This document shows, piece by piece, positions 41,571-63,364 of a stretch of DNA of 64,000 nucleotides. The position numbers and the translations under genes were made by a program. The notes below the pieces were generated by a model that was not told the origin of the DNA, did not search any database, and was given only the letters and a program-made list of their open reading frames with translations. Location: the NCBI RefSeq assembly GCF_002234675.1, contig NC_019875.2, positions 24,208,299 through 24,272,298 of the forward strand, in the 5' to 3' direction. Position 1 is the stretch's first letter, and the number at the start of each line of letters is the position of its first letter. Origin of the DNA: Oryzias latipes. Lineage: Eukaryota > Chordata > Actinopteri > Beloniformes > Adrianichthyidae.

Positions 41571-44098
41571 TTAAGAGTGATGGTGTGGTCTGCTGTTCAT
41601 GTGAACATTCATCTTCATCTCATTGTCCAGGATTTGAACCAGCTGCTGCATGGAGGGAAGGTGACCGGACTCCAATTTTGACCACACAGGTACATCTAAA
41701 ATAAGAATATACATTTCCTTTACCTCAGTGGATCTTTGCCCTCCCCATACTTTACAGACATAATAGATTCAAAGAAAGACTTTTTAGGACAATTAGAATT
41801 ATCTGACATAGCAAACAAATGAGTCAAATCTCGATTGTCTTATGTACAGAAAAGGAAAATACCTAGAAACGTTTGTTTTTTTTTGGATGTTTTAACTTAA
41901 ACCTAAAATAAGCAGAACCTTTCACTTCATTCAGCACCCAAAACACAAATGTCTTCCCACCAGCCAGTTTAATTCCTTCACAGGTCACTTTATGGAACAA
42001 AAACTCACCATTTAAAGTGATTTCAAAAGCTCCTGTTGACAATAACTGGTTTTCAATCATATTGCTGAAGAAGAACACCATCATGCAGGCATATATCTAA
42101 AAGAAAAATAAAGGAACTGTTAAGGATTATAAACAGAAGAGGACTACTCCACTACTACTCTTATAATCTCTTTAACAACAAAAAAGTTCAAAGATAAAAA
42201 TGATCAAATGTTGCAGCTCAACCAATGTTTTAGGGTTTTTTCCCAGCAAGAAATAGGGCTGTACATCTTGTTTGGACCAAATACTCAAATAAATTATTTA
42301 GCATCAGCCACTCAGACAAAAAAGAAGTTTAGCCTTAAGGCACCATCATTCAATTTCCTTTTTCAAATTAAATAATGGTATGAATTGTTGAACAACTTTC
42401 AAACGCAATCATTATTAACAAAACATTAAACTCACACTTGTCTTTTATTTTTTAAATAAATCTAAAGAAACTGAAAATCGTACCTTATTTCCCTGACCCC
42501 ATTCCCAGAAACCAGGGGGCTGCATACCAAAGAGGGCAAACGGGTCCTTGCCAATAATAATCACCCCAATCACAAGCAGTTTGAACATAGACAAGAAGGA
42601 GGCAACATGTCTAAAGGAAAAATAAAAACTGTTACAACATGAAACACTTTTGATGGAGATTACCCTCTCCAAAGTCTGCAAAAAATATCTAAATAGACAT
42701 TCTTCTGTTAGTCTGCACATTTTAAAAAGCCTAAATGTGGTCAAAAAACATGATCAATTTGAATTGCATGAAAAAGCTGTAAAATATTAAATTAGAAGAT
42801 ACTTTTTAGAATAACCTGTTTAACAGGTTCAACAAAAATTTAATCAGTAGATATGTCATCCCTCAGTAGCTGATAAAACACCAAAAAATGATAGAACATT
42901 AGATAGTAAAAGAAAAACAGTTGGCGACATGATGCACTCCTAAAAGTAGTCTCTGGTGTGTTTAAGGACCTGAGACTCAGGTTTAATCACAACACTAGAG
43001 ATAAACAGACCTGCCTCCCATTAACTTAAGGCGCAGTCATGCAAACATAGCCTAATACAGATGGGACTGAGGCTTCAAAAAACCATGAGAGGGTGTTGTA
43101 TAAGATTTGAATATATTCAAATTACAGTCTGTGACACTGTTCAAGACAGAAATAATAGTGTTTACAAGTTTGTATTTTATTTTTATTTAATAACTAAACT
43201 ACATAAGCAAGAGGGATCTACCATTATAAAAAGATGGGGATTAAGTTATAATGAACACATACAAAGAATATAAGTATTTCTTACCGATACATGGGTATTG
43301 GCAGATAATTCTCCCCTTCGATGCGGATGTCTGGGTACCGCTGGTACAAGGCCTGCGTGTACTCCTCAAACACCCGCTTGTACCCTCAGGAAATGCTAAA
43401 CACAAAACACGTGATAAGGGGAAATGCAACCAACACTACATTCATGGCTTTAAACAAAAATAGGCAACGATAACATTTACTTTAAAAAGGTACTAAAGAA
43501 CCGGCTAGTGTAATGTTTATTTGAATTTTGTGTACGTGACTACGTCTATAGCTGCTTGCAAGATTTAACAAATCTTTTGTTTTTAAATAAAATACTAATA
43601 AAAATTAGTTCATACAGTCCCCGTGACCAATGACTTACCCTCTGCGCATTAGCTAAAATACGTCTATCCAATTAATTATCCAAAGAACAGTGCGTCCCTC
43701 GAAGGATTAAACATTAACAAACAAGTTCAACTCCGGAAGTGAAGTCCTGTTAAGCTTGTGCAATATAATTTTAGAAATTCATAGCATCAACCGACACAGA
43801 TTGATGTTTCTCTTAAATAAAGAATCGCGTGTTTAACTGAAGTCATCTAAATTGATCTGAAAATAGTGATATGTCGGATTTCTGGCCTATTGCGTCGTTA
43901 GCCGATAAGTTGAGCTAGCATGGAATGACTCGCCAGATTTTCCACTTCTTCTTGGCCTACTTACCAAAATTGAAACTTGAGTAGAGGCCCCGTCGCAAAC
44001 TGCATCTTCATCCTCTTTATGCCACTGCTGTCACCAGACGTGGAGCATAACAGCGAAAAAAAAACCAGAATGAGGAGCGAAAGACGCAACAGCTTCAT
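41571..44098 (-). CDS. selenot: Selenoprotein T (in-frame TGA read as selenocysteine)
   Basis: Exons 44098-43965, 43395-43285, 42610-42484, 42096-42009 and 41695-41571 join to 195 codons including the stop. The frame is continuous only if TGA at 43388-43386 is read as Sec. The result is the thioredoxin-like redox motif C-I-S-U (residues 45-48), against C-V-S-U in mammals. A signal peptide (LLRLSLLILVFFSLLCSTSG) precedes it. Then come KRMKMQFATGPLLKFQF, YPDIRIEGENYLP, the membrane segment SMFKLLVIGVIIIGKDPFAL and SNMIENQLLSTGAFEITLN. Total length equals the mammalian protein within one residue. SELENOT is an ER thioredoxin-reductase-like oxidoreductase linked to protein folding and calcium control. 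The 5' end is head-to-tail with kif2c, 0.54 kb away. Confidence 0.96.
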
Positions 44099-44634
44099 GT
44101 TAGCCGAGTGCTGGTTGTCTCCCTCTGCTTCTCGGTTGGACACAGGTGGCTTTACGGTTCCGTCGCTGCGTTCCCTTCTCAATGGTAAATTGTAGGTGGC
44201 TTTGCTTTGGCGCCCCCTAACGTTGGGATGTTATACATGTTGCAAATGTTTTGAACTTGCGTCCTGCAAAATCATTTAATCAGATCTAAAAAGTGCTGCA
44301 ATTTCAGTCTTAAAAAAAACGCAAATACAATTTTATCCACCGAAAATTGGTTTTATTAAACTATAAACACATGCAGAACAACAATGCAAATTTAATCAAC
44401 AAATGGAAAAACCACAAACAGCCCTGTATATTTTGCCAAGGAAGTTAATGTTACAAGTAGTGTAGATGGATAAATTCAATGCAGGGCCAGAAAAAAGAAA
44501 CGGATATGTATGAGTTTTTGCATATAGAAAAAAACACAGAAATCAACAAAATGTTCCTAAATTACTTGCATTTTATTCAAAAGTAATTAATATGATACAA
44601 ATTTAATAAAATCGTTTTTATTTCTAGCTTAGTT

Positions 44635-53332
<8,698 letters not shown>

Positions 53333-53554
53333 TATAACTCTGGGATGCGATACGAATCTGATCTAAAAAAGATACCGATAAATAATAATTATGGCAACAA
53401 TGCGGCGGTCGCTGTCAAGCCAAACTATCTTTATACTACAGTGATAGAATACTTCCACTTTATTGAGTTACCCGTTCTAATTTATTAAAAAGAAAAAATG
53501 TCTGAAGACGAAACTCACATACCTACGAGCTCCTTTTTCCAACAACTCTCAAGA

Positions 53555-53596
53555 TTTGAAACTGCGCCGTTGCAAGTTTTTCTGTATTCTGATTGG
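53555..53596 (-). promoter_or_regulatory. kif2c: kif2c promoter motifs: CCAAT box and CHR-like element
   Basis: Reading toward the gene, an inverted CCAAT (plus ATTGG, 53592-53596) lies 36 bases upstream of TTCAAA (plus TTTGAA, 53555-53560), which fits the CHR consensus TTYRAA. This pair is typical of G2/M genes regulated by NF-Y and MuvB complexes, including KIF2C in mammals. It is 220-260 bases upstream of the ATG. Confidence 0.5.
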
Positions 53597-53837
53597 CTAC
53601 CCTAATTTGAAGCAGCCGGTGCATTTCTTCTTCTGTGTTAGCTGGTCTGTAACACGGAAGTTATAGCGCCACACAGTGGAACGAGGAGAAGATACTACTT
53701 TAATAAAATGGAAGTGGAATGTGCAATGGAAGTTTTTATTTTTTTTAATTTTCTTGTTAAACATGAGTACAATGCTCCTGGGTAGGCAATACAAGAAGTT
53801 AGACAATATGCTCTACAAAAAAAAAGAAAGAAAAAAA

Positions 53838-54125
53838 AGGTGTGTGTGTGTGTGGAGGGGGTACTTGTTAAAAGTAAACATACATTTTAAAAATAACTTA
53901 GTTATGTTTAAACATTTTTACCCTTAACAAGTAGTCTATTTAAATGAACTGCAAGCATACTTAATACTACATATACAATATATTATATTGTAAACCTAAA
54001 ATGTTACAATTCAGTTTGAAAAAGTAGTTATTATACTTCTTACACTACTTATACACGGTCTGTAGAATACTTAGAATACTTATACTTAATAAAATCATAT
54101 TCAAGTGTAGTTCTTTTTGCTATGG
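53838..54125. repeat. GT tract and second AGTATACTT-type repeat copy
   Basis: A short GTGTGT tract at 53839 is followed from about 53870 by AT-rich sequence. Landmarks tacttaatactacatataca, cacggtctgtagaatactta and ttttgctatggg parallel the repeat in the ppm1l intron at 3740-4130. Confidence 0.4.
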
Positions 54126-55784
54126 GTAAATACTCTTTTTAAAATATTTCTATAAGAGGCAAAAGTGTTTTGAAACCAGTTTTAAAAAGCATAGTTTCCA
54201 AACCAAAACATAAAAAGAGGCTCCAAGTAAATGCAAGTCCACGACAGTATATTGATACTGATAATGTATGATTACTAATATTATAACACATGAAAATACT
54301 GCTGGATGTTTGTAATATGCTGATAATATAAGAAGAAAATAAATTGGGATATGTTTTATATTTCACTAAATAAAAATTCTGTTTAAATTCTACCCAATGA
54401 CGAAGCATTTGGCTCCATGCCTTCCCACCATGTGACCTCAGGAATCCTGTGTTTGTCCACATGCTCTTTATGTCTTCCCATGAGATCACCAATGAGGAAC
54501 AGCTGTTGTGGCGGTTTAACCAGATAACACAAAGTATTAGAATTGTTTTTTTTTAAATCAATTACACTTATCTCTTAAGTTATGCATACATTAAATTCCT
54601 CTAGGAGGTGCACATGTTTAAGTAAATTGCCTTTACTTGAACTGAAATAATTATTCATCTTTGTTTTGTGAAACTTAGAGATGGGGTCCATCTTCAGACT
54701 AAATGTATTACATTTTTAATTAAATAAATGTATTTTTACTTGTAGTTTTTCGTATTTTTAAAGTCAATAAGTTTACAATAAAGTATTACTGAAATAAATT
54801 GTAAGTCAATGTCAGACCTCCCCCCAGCTAGCCTTTCCAAAGCATCATCATAAAGGGGTCAGTACTATTTAGTTCCTTCAGTCTTAGTTGTGACCAAGTG
54901 TGTGTTACTTTCCTCGTTTTGTAATCCACTGTTGGAACAAATTTCCCATCTTTATTCAAATTTGGACCACATTTTACACCTTTGTCCCGGTCCCTGGTTG
55001 TTTGAACCCCCACTCGGGCCCCCCATGACATCACCAATGAAGAACAGCTGGCAAATAACCTGTCATGCAGTTCAGCGTTGCCTTCAGCGTGGGAGGCTCC
55101 CAATTTTTCCTCTTTTTGTTTTTTTTTTGTCATTTTGCCCCCCATTACACCCTCTCAGCTTCCAAACCTGCTAACTATACACAAGCTGGACTTGTGTATA
55201 CACATTCTCCTTAAGGGAACTCTCACACATGACAAATCAAAGGTCTAATAAACAGCTTGTGTGGAGCAATTTTCCTCCCTTCCACCACAGGATGAAAAAT
55301 AAACAAATCCCTGTTGGTCGACTGTCCAGGCCATTTGGTGGGTCTCTCTGCTGATGACTGGGTGGCCCAGGACTGCTTGGTGTGAGGCCTGGGACGGAGC
55401 CACAACTGTTTCCTGTGGGCAGCCCCACCCCCCCTAACTTCCCCACAACTGCCTCAGTGGGTGGTATTCCCCTCCTTCTGTTTTCCTCTTCTCCCTCCTC
55501 CCTTCCTTAATTTTCTCTCCTCCAGGCACCTCCCTTCTTCTTCTCTCTTTCATCTAATTTGCCTTGAAAAGGTAAATTGAGCAAAACTTTTGTTCGTTTT
55601 TTTAATCTGTCTAATGATTAGCTATGTTTAAAGAGAGAAAAAAATGTCTGTTGTGTGATGTGGTCATCAATGACCTTCAGAGTTCAAATATCAAGGTGTT
55701 GAGGAGCACTTTCATACTATTTAGGATGATGAGTTTAGCAAGAAAGTCAAAGAATTTCACGTCATGGCTCCCTCAAGGCTCCCA

Positions 55785-55866
<82 letters not shown>

Positions 55867-56000
55867 TTTTAAATGATAGAAAAACAGAATGACTGGTTTC
55901 TCAGGTGGGCTCATTTGAAGGAGAGTCTTGTAGGGCTCAAGTTTGTTTAACTCCAATTTTTTTTTTTTTTTCATCAGTCCAATTGCATTTTTCTAAGTGT
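54126..56000. other. Gene-free stretch with a TA microsatellite
   Basis: No coding exon with support was found. A 25-base motif (atcaccaatgaggaacagct at 54485) recurs with two differences at 55026-55050. A pyrimidine-rich stretch spans 55480-55560. A (TA)n microsatellite of about 76 bases lies at 55788-55864. Open frames here are short and low in complexity. Confidence 0.45.
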
Positions 56001-56008
56001 GAAGAATA

Positions 56009-56271
56009 TCATTCTTTTTCAGACCTTCCTCTATAGAGATTTAATAGATTCTGGCGAGGTGTTTCAGGCATGTCCCAATAGCGAGAGGCCCCTGGAAAGA
56101 CCCAGGACGCTGGAGAAACTACGTCTCTCGGCTGGCCCAGGGACGCTTCGGGGTCCCCCCAGAGGAGCTGGAGGAAGTGGCCGGGGAGACGCAAGTCTGG
56201 GCATCTTTGATTAGATTGCTGTCCAGATGAAGAAGATAGATGGATGGATGGATGGATGGATGGATGGATGC
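56009..56271 (+). mobile_element. LINE 3' end with ATGG microsatellite
   Basis: The text 'gaaactacgtctctcggctg', 'gggtccccccagaggagctg' and 'ggaagtggccggggagacgc' encodes the conserved C-terminal end of a common fish non-LTR reverse transcriptase (NYVSRLAQGRFGVPPEELEE). It is followed by the usual (GATG)n at 56240-56270. Strongly 5'-truncated. Confidence 0.7.
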
Positions 56272-59200
56272 CAAACCCTCCAGCAAAGATAAAATATGAG
56301 AAGGGGCAATGATAAAAAAAAGGAAAATAAATGTTGCACACTTTCTTAGTGTAAATATTGAACTTTTTTTTTTTTTAATTTCTTTCTTTCTTTCAGGATT
56401 ACTCAAAAGATACAGACATTACATTGTTTTGGCCCAATTTCAAACATATGCTAGAGCAGGTTTGTTTTCAGTTCCTGCTTCCTTTCTTTAATGTAATATC
56501 TGCAAAAACAGTAACAAAAAGGATCTTTAAAAAATAGACTAGGCAAAAATATAATTTTTAACAAACAATTTTTTATCATATTCAATCAAGATGTTAATCT
56601 TCAGAAATAGTTAAGTCATAAGTTTGACAGTGCGTTTACCAACCAGGTTAAATAATAGTTTAGGAAATGTTTACCCTATAAACATTTTATGAATGAAATT
56701 TTTAAAGATTTGGTATTTTTTAAATCTAAATTTAATACCCCCAAAATTACGCCTATCAAACAAAAAATCTTCCATTATGAGAACTCGAGAGTTTTTGGTG
56801 AAATCTCTTCACATTGATTATTTATAAACTGTAAATATTCTTGTTTTCTTTGCCAGATACTTTGGGAGAAATTGTCCGGTGAATGATTTTTCTCAGCTTA
56901 AAATATAGACAGAAAGTAAATGTACATGTTTTTAATCAAAACTGTAAAAAATAATTTACAATACATATGTTTAAGTAATAAAAAAAACCCTCCTTTTTAC
57001 ATTTTTTAATTTTTTTGTTTTTTGGGGATTTAAAAAAAAATGCTGCTTAGGATTTTTGTTTCTATCAAGCACTCACAGCGTTTAACCTGCCTCACAGTGG
57101 CTGTTTGGTAAAAGTTTTCACTTACAGGATAAAAATGTAGAGAGCAACTGCTTTATGCAGCCCCGCCAGCAGAGTGCAATATAGAAGCAAAAGAGGACAG
57201 CGGTGGAGGAATGTTTAATTCTGAGTGTGATTCTCAACAACATGGGTGGGACTGAGTGCATCAATGCTGAATATTGAGTGTCTAACAAAGTTTTAATAAG
57301 GCTACAAGGCTAAGCAAGCTTTTTCTGAAACAATTACTCATCACTGAGTTTTAGTCTTGACATTTGAGAGTTTTAGTAATCTTAGCATGTTTGATATTCT
57401 AACACATCCTAGTGGGCAGTTATGATCCTTTTTTTAATCTTTAATGACTTACATTTCTTCATTTTGTACATTTTTACAACATTTTTTCTGTTGTAGCTTG
57501 AGTTGAACTACAGTGAACTGTGCATGGGTGTTGGAATAAGCCCCTGCACCTTCTATAGAGCAGAGCAGTAACAAAAAAAAAGATTCATGGATGAATTTTT
57601 GCTCTTTTATTCTTTCCAGTTACTGTACAGCTGAAAATACAGAACCACTGGGTCAAGTTTGAAATTATGATGACAAATGCTGGTAACATTTAAGTAAGCA
57701 TTAAAGATACGGAAAAGAAAAAAACAGGTACAAATTATAATTTATTTATTTAGTCTATTAAATATGATCTAAACAGTTGATAGTTTTTTCAAATCCCCCC
57801 CTATAGAAAACCTATTGAACAGTATTGTACAAATTGCAAAATGCAAAATCTAAGCAATTACATCAATCAGTTTGAAACTTTAGATGGTCAGATGGTTGGA
57901 GGAACAGAGTGGCAATAGTGAAAGCCACATTGAAGACAACTTCACTTAGTTAAGTTATGACTAATTTGGCATATTTTCCTAAGAAAATGTTAAAACAGAT
58001 CACCCTTTAAAAACCATTGAAATTGCAGGATTAAAGTTGATATTCCACACTAGAATTCATAGAATAAAATAGTTAGTAGAAACCAACTGTTTAGATACAC
58101 GATATTTGGGTAATTCTGTAATTTAATGGATTTGTCCTGTGTACATTTTGCCCACAGAGCTATGAAATAACTAATATTTTCTTCCAACATTTTCCCATTT
58201 AAGTATATTAGCTTACTTCACAGCAAAAAGCTAAAGCAAAAATCAAATGAAGTTTTTGGGTAAAATGCAAACCAGAATTTTACAAATCTTGAGAAAAAAA
58301 CGGTAGAAAACTTTAGAAAAATAAACATTTCTGAAACAAGGCTTTAGGAATCACTGTAAAATTAAGTCATAAAGTTCTATTCTTGATTTGAACCAGTTCC
58401 TCTATGTAGAGTGTGAAAACTGAAATACAGCAGGCCTGCACACAACCTCTTTAAGGGAACTCCAATGGAAACCACAAACCATGAATAGAGCAGAAATGTG
58501 TCAGTGTGCTTTTGAAATTAATCCTTAAACCCACCAGTGTTTCTCTTCCCCCTTTTTTTACAGGACTCACCAGGGGAGTCAGACATTTAACTGCAATGTC
58601 GTCGACTGAAACATGTGGACTCCAGAGTTTTCACAGAAAAACGTACACCTACACCGAGCTGAGATCCACCATGAAGCTTCTGTTGTGTACATTACCAAAT
58701 TTTTCACTCAACTTTAGAAGTCCAACAAGTTTCAAATCCACCCGTCTGTGAGCAAAAATGTAAATACTTCATTTTTTAAATGCAAAGTTCAATGAATCAA
58801 ATATTTATGGAGAGAAAAATGCCAACCAACTTCACAAAATGCGTCTGTAAATTAAAAGAAACCCTACTTTATTTTAGTAAAACGTCTTTTGCAAATCTAG
58901 TTCAATGCTTTGCTCACTGAGACAACACAAGTCTATGTTTAGTATAAAAGAAAAAGTTGAGAAGGCAAAAGCTAAAATTATATGATGAGGTGCTTCAGAA
59001 ATTAAAGAAACCACATCATTGGCCACGCTGTGTTCTGATTTGTGGTTGGAAATCACCACAGCAGACGTTGGTTAGTCTTCAAAGACAACACTAAATCCAA
59101 GAACAAAGCAGTGAAAATAATAATTCCATTTTGCTACTGCAGGTTAGAGCTTTATAATTTTCAATAACATTTATCAAGCACATGCCCCAGCTTAGAATAT

Positions 59201-61293
59201 TAGGAACAAAAGGGTTTTAAAACACAAAAAGTCTTGTATTTCCTTGTCATAGAGATACATTCGAATTCATAAAAAGCACATCAAATCAAACTATTCAGCT
59301 ATAATCATTCTCAGTTCTGAAGTTTGGCTTTGTAGAAGATTCAGCAAAAAAACTACTCATACCCCAAGAGTGCAACAAAAACAAACTGCTAGCTCTATTT
59401 AAAATACACCTTCCGTCTATGTTTTGTTTTTTAAATTGATCATGTAAGTTTATTTTGTAATGTGTGATCCTTAGCTGATTTTTTTTAGTTTATTTTACAC
59501 GCTACCTACAATGTGGTTTTACTTTAATGGCTCTTGCCACCTCCAGATGTGTTAATGCTATTGTTTGCCTTTTCCGTTGAGATTGTAATTGTCTGGCAGA
59601 GCCTGAGACACGGGGTATTGAAAAACCATCCTAGTGCATGGTGCCAATTATAGTATATCTGGTTTGCCAAACTCTCTGGGTCTGCCTTTTTGCTCCTGCT
59701 TGCCCCATTCCACCTCCTCCTCCTCTTCCTCTTCTCCTCTACACCACATGAAATGGCTGTCTGTGCCAGCCTAGCACTGAGCCTTCATTAGCTTTTACTA
59801 CCCCACTTCACTGTGTTTAGTTCTGCTTCTTTTCTTTCACTCTCTGTACATTTCACTGTGTGTGTGGGTGTGTGTGCGGAAGAGAGTTTCACCCCTCATG
59901 TAAGTGTCTGTGTCTGCATATGTTTAATTACCAGCTCCCACTCTCCCTTTAGAGTACCCCTCAATGCCATGCTACTATATCATTACACCATGGCGGCAAT
60001 TTCAGTCACACAACCATCAACACACACCGGCCGGAGACAGAGGGAGGACTGTGGAAAGCTGCCCCAGCCCAAGACGGAGCCCTCAAAAGGAGCCATACAA
60101 AGATAAAGAAAGCAAATGAAGGTCCGAATATGCAGAAAAAAACCCACTGTTAAGTTGTACACAACACATCACAACTGATCTACAGCTACGTCTAGTGCTC
60201 AAACTGTTTGAACAAAACAAGCCACTTATAAACACAAGGCCTCTGGCTTACGAGGCTCACATTTAGCCCTTCTGTAAACAGAAAAGCACAGAATGAATCA
60301 ATTAAAATGGCATTATGCTGGTTCCTGTTTATTTAAAACATGTTTACACTATATGGGCCCTCCCGCCTGTCTGCATGATTGCCTGGAACTTCATATCCCT
60401 CCTTCTCCACACGACAGGCTCGGTCACGGCCCAAGGTGTACCACACTCACAATCTCTCTTCACACACACATATACACACAGGGAGACACAGGCATAGATT
60501 ACACACACATATTTGTAATGCTGAGAAGATGTTTGAGTAAATATTGATCTCTACTTCCTCTGTTTCTGCAAGAGATGATTAGAAAGAGTTAGGTGATGCA
60601 GCAATGTGAAGCACTGTGAAGTCAGAGCACATGAAGCTCAAAGAAATGCAAAAAAGAAAAAGAAAAATGGACTGTCTGGGTTTGCTGTGGTGTTAGAACA
60701 ATCCTTGCATAAGGAGTGAGCACCAAGGTCATTACATGTGCATTTCTGAAGGAAATTGAGTTAAGCACATCTTAAGAACTGTCTTATGACACATCAGACA
60801 TGCCATCACACATAACATAACCTTATTGAAGCGAATTGTGACACCACAAATGTCCACTTTTCGCATGATCTTTTTACCACTTACTGTGTTTATCATGTAC
60901 TACTGTTTTCTTATATTTACATTGAGTTTTTACACTTTTGTTCCTATTTCTCATTTATATTTATTTTGCATGTTTACTCTTTTACAATGTTGTTATACAC
61001 TCTAAGTCTCTGTTATGTATTTACAATGCATTTTTGTTGTTAATTTTAACATACCCTAGTCCTTGGGGAAACAAATTTGCCACCCATCCAGGGACTATGG
61101 ATGAAAAATAGACTTTTGGCTAACTCTGGAGCGTTTGTTAAAGTACAACGTCTCTTCTAAATAAACTAATGTGAAACAACATTCAAGCCTTTCATGCATG
61201 ATATTCTATAACATTACTTGCAAGAACTGCACTCATTCTGACACAGAAGCACATCTTAAGCCTAACTTTAAATGTTTATCCATTGAACGGATT
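56272..61293. other. Gene-free stretch
   Basis: AT-rich. I see no exon with family likeness on either strand. A ttttttacag-like acceptor at 58552-58563 precedes a short open frame (to 58751), but there is no downstream partner. A pyrimidine-rich run (cctcctcctcctcttcctct) lies at 59713. It may be intergenic or an intron of a gene with exons outside the window. Confidence 0.4.
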
Positions 61294-61311
61294 ATTGTCA
61301 TTTTGAAATTG

Positions 61312-61533
61312 GGGAGCCAGTTTAGCTCGTGCTGGTTTGCGGCGCCTTCCGTCCGTGAAACCCGGGTTCGACTCCGGGCTGCTCCCTGTTCCCTTCTCTA
61401 CCTCTGCCGGTTCCAAGCCCGGTTTGAGAAGGTTGCGTCAGGAAGGGCATCCGGCGTAAAACATTGCCAAATTTACCATGCGACTCGTTCGCTGTGGCGA
61501 CCCCTAATGGGAGAAGCCGAAAGTGGAAGTAAG
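61312..61533 (+). mobile_element. Full-length tRNA-derived SINE with perfect target duplication
   Basis: The direct repeat ATTGTCATTTTGAAATTG flanks the element (61294-61311 and 61534-61551). The head has a tRNA-like A box (tagctcgtgctgg) and B box gggttcgactccgggct. The body reads gtcaggaagggcatccggcg and the tail cgctgtggcgacccctaatg. An intact 17-18 base duplication implies a fairly recent retroposition. The RNA polymerase III boxes are preserved, but this is a SINE, not a tRNA gene. Confidence 0.88.
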
Positions 61534-62826
61534 ATTGTCATTTTGAAATTGTTTAAATTAAGCAAAATAATATTAAATAAGTGGGATCACTTATTTAATA
61601 GAGTAAATTCTTAGAGAAATTTAAAGTATTTTGATGCAAAGTACATGTCCCTTAAATCTAAATTTCATCCATTTTCCCCCCTTTTCTATCGCTAATATTG
61701 TTGTAGAGTTTCAATAGCCAGAACAGTTAGTGAGATTTGTTCAATCACATCCACTAATGTGTACATGTCAAAACGAATTATTAGAGCAAAAATATCAGTT
61801 TTTTGTCAGTGTAAACCTGCTTCCTCTTAAATGATGCAATTGTTGGGGCTGTAAACACTCGCATAGAGATGGGACACACAAAAAAGTCGGACATTTTTAC
61901 CAAAACATATTTTTGCTCCTAAAAAAATCACTCATAATGATGTTACTTGTGTGAAGTTTTTATACAATGGAGATGGTGTTTGTTTTTTATTGGCTTAAGC
62001 AGGATGGTGGATTGCAACATGTTTCAAGAGTACAATTGTCACCTTGTAAAAAACACTGCTTTCATCATTTGAATGCTACTTTACTTTTACATCAGTTTAC
62101 ATCAGTTATCAGCATTATGAATAATTAATGGTCACAAACACCCACCTTTTTGAGTCAAACAGAAAGTGCACTTGAGTTTTGGTCAGTCAGAAGAGACAGA
62201 CATTTTTCAGGATGTCTCTATCAGATTTTGTAACCTCTTGTATTACAGGTTTTTTCATTTTCTCTGGCTATCCAGGCTATCCATATTGTTGTAGTTAGCA
62301 TAAATGCCTGCCTGATTGGCTTTGTTGGGATTAGTGGTGAATTTGGTGACATGTTCAGGTTGTATTACAATTTCTTTCCTAATGATGTCAGGTGCTAGGC
62401 TTTTGCTGAACATAATGCCATTTTAGTTCAGGAGCAACATTGCACCTCCTTCTGTTTAAAGTGTTTGTGCTGAGGCTGCTGAGAAATTCTTCTGCAACAT
62501 TCACATTTTGCATATTTTTATCGTGTTTAACCCTGAGCTAAGACTGCTTTCTGTATCAATTTGAGTCTTCATCGCAGTGCAACTTTTCCACAGATGTGGA
62601 AAATATAAAAAGCCCAAACTGCAACACCCAATTCTCAAAGGGACGCATGCCGGTTCATGTTTTAGACACCTTTTACTCTAAACTAATCAGCACTATTTAT
62701 TCCAGCAACAATAGCACCCATCCTTTGGCCACCCAAGCAGACATGTGCACACACAGCAGCACAGCATGATCAGGATTTCAGCCTTCTGTTCTTTTGTTTT
62801 GTTCTCCTTCTCTTTGTTGCTCTTAC

Positions 62827-62884
62827 CTTCACACAGGTCAAGAGTTGTGTGAAGACTGTCTGATCCCACACAGCGAATTCACAC
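62827..62884 (-). other. Possible isolated coding exon
   Basis: An acceptor tttttctag at 62885 and donor GAAG|GTAAGA at 62827/62826 bracket 58 bases open in one frame (CEFAVWDQTVFTQLLTCVK). I do not recognise it and see no neighbouring exon. It could belong to a gene beginning beyond base 64000, or be chance. Confidence 0.2.
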
Positions 62885-63364
62885 CTAGAAAAATAAAAAG
62901 ACAAGGATGATCAGGCAGTGCAAAGAATGTTCCTTGATACTGAGAAATTAGGCCGAATGTTTAGCAAAGTATTCGGTTCAAATTGGTTATTTGTCGACAG
63001 TCTTCTTTGAAACATTTGTCATGACGGGTGGGATTAAACACAACCTGAGAAGGACTTAAATGCAGAGCAGAGAGATGGGAGATGAGGAGCCAAACAGAAG
63101 AAAAGGAAAATGTGTCATGCAGGAAATTGAACAATTAATGGCAATAGAAATGGGACAATTACCATAACACTGGTGAGCAATTAACATCACCCAGTGAGGG
63201 CAAGACTCTTAACGCTACTGCCTACCTCACAACAAGAGTGACAATGAATCACACGTCATGCCGGCTCAGACGTCGCCTGGCCAAACAAAGTCTGCGTCAG
63301 GTGCTGGGGGACAGAAAGTGGGCTACTGGAACAAGACGGAAATGGACTAGGTGTCAGAACAAGG

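Noticed and set aside
55788-55864. Alternating open frames reading repeated Tyr-Ile
   Set aside because: A (TA)n microsatellite translated, not a gene.
58506-58751. 81-codon plus-strand frame preceded by a T-rich run ending in ACAG
   Set aside because: No partner exon, no recognisable domain, and composition like surrounding DNA.
61325-61390. tRNA-like A and B boxes
   Set aside because: Part of a SINE with target duplications. The cloverleaf is not complete.
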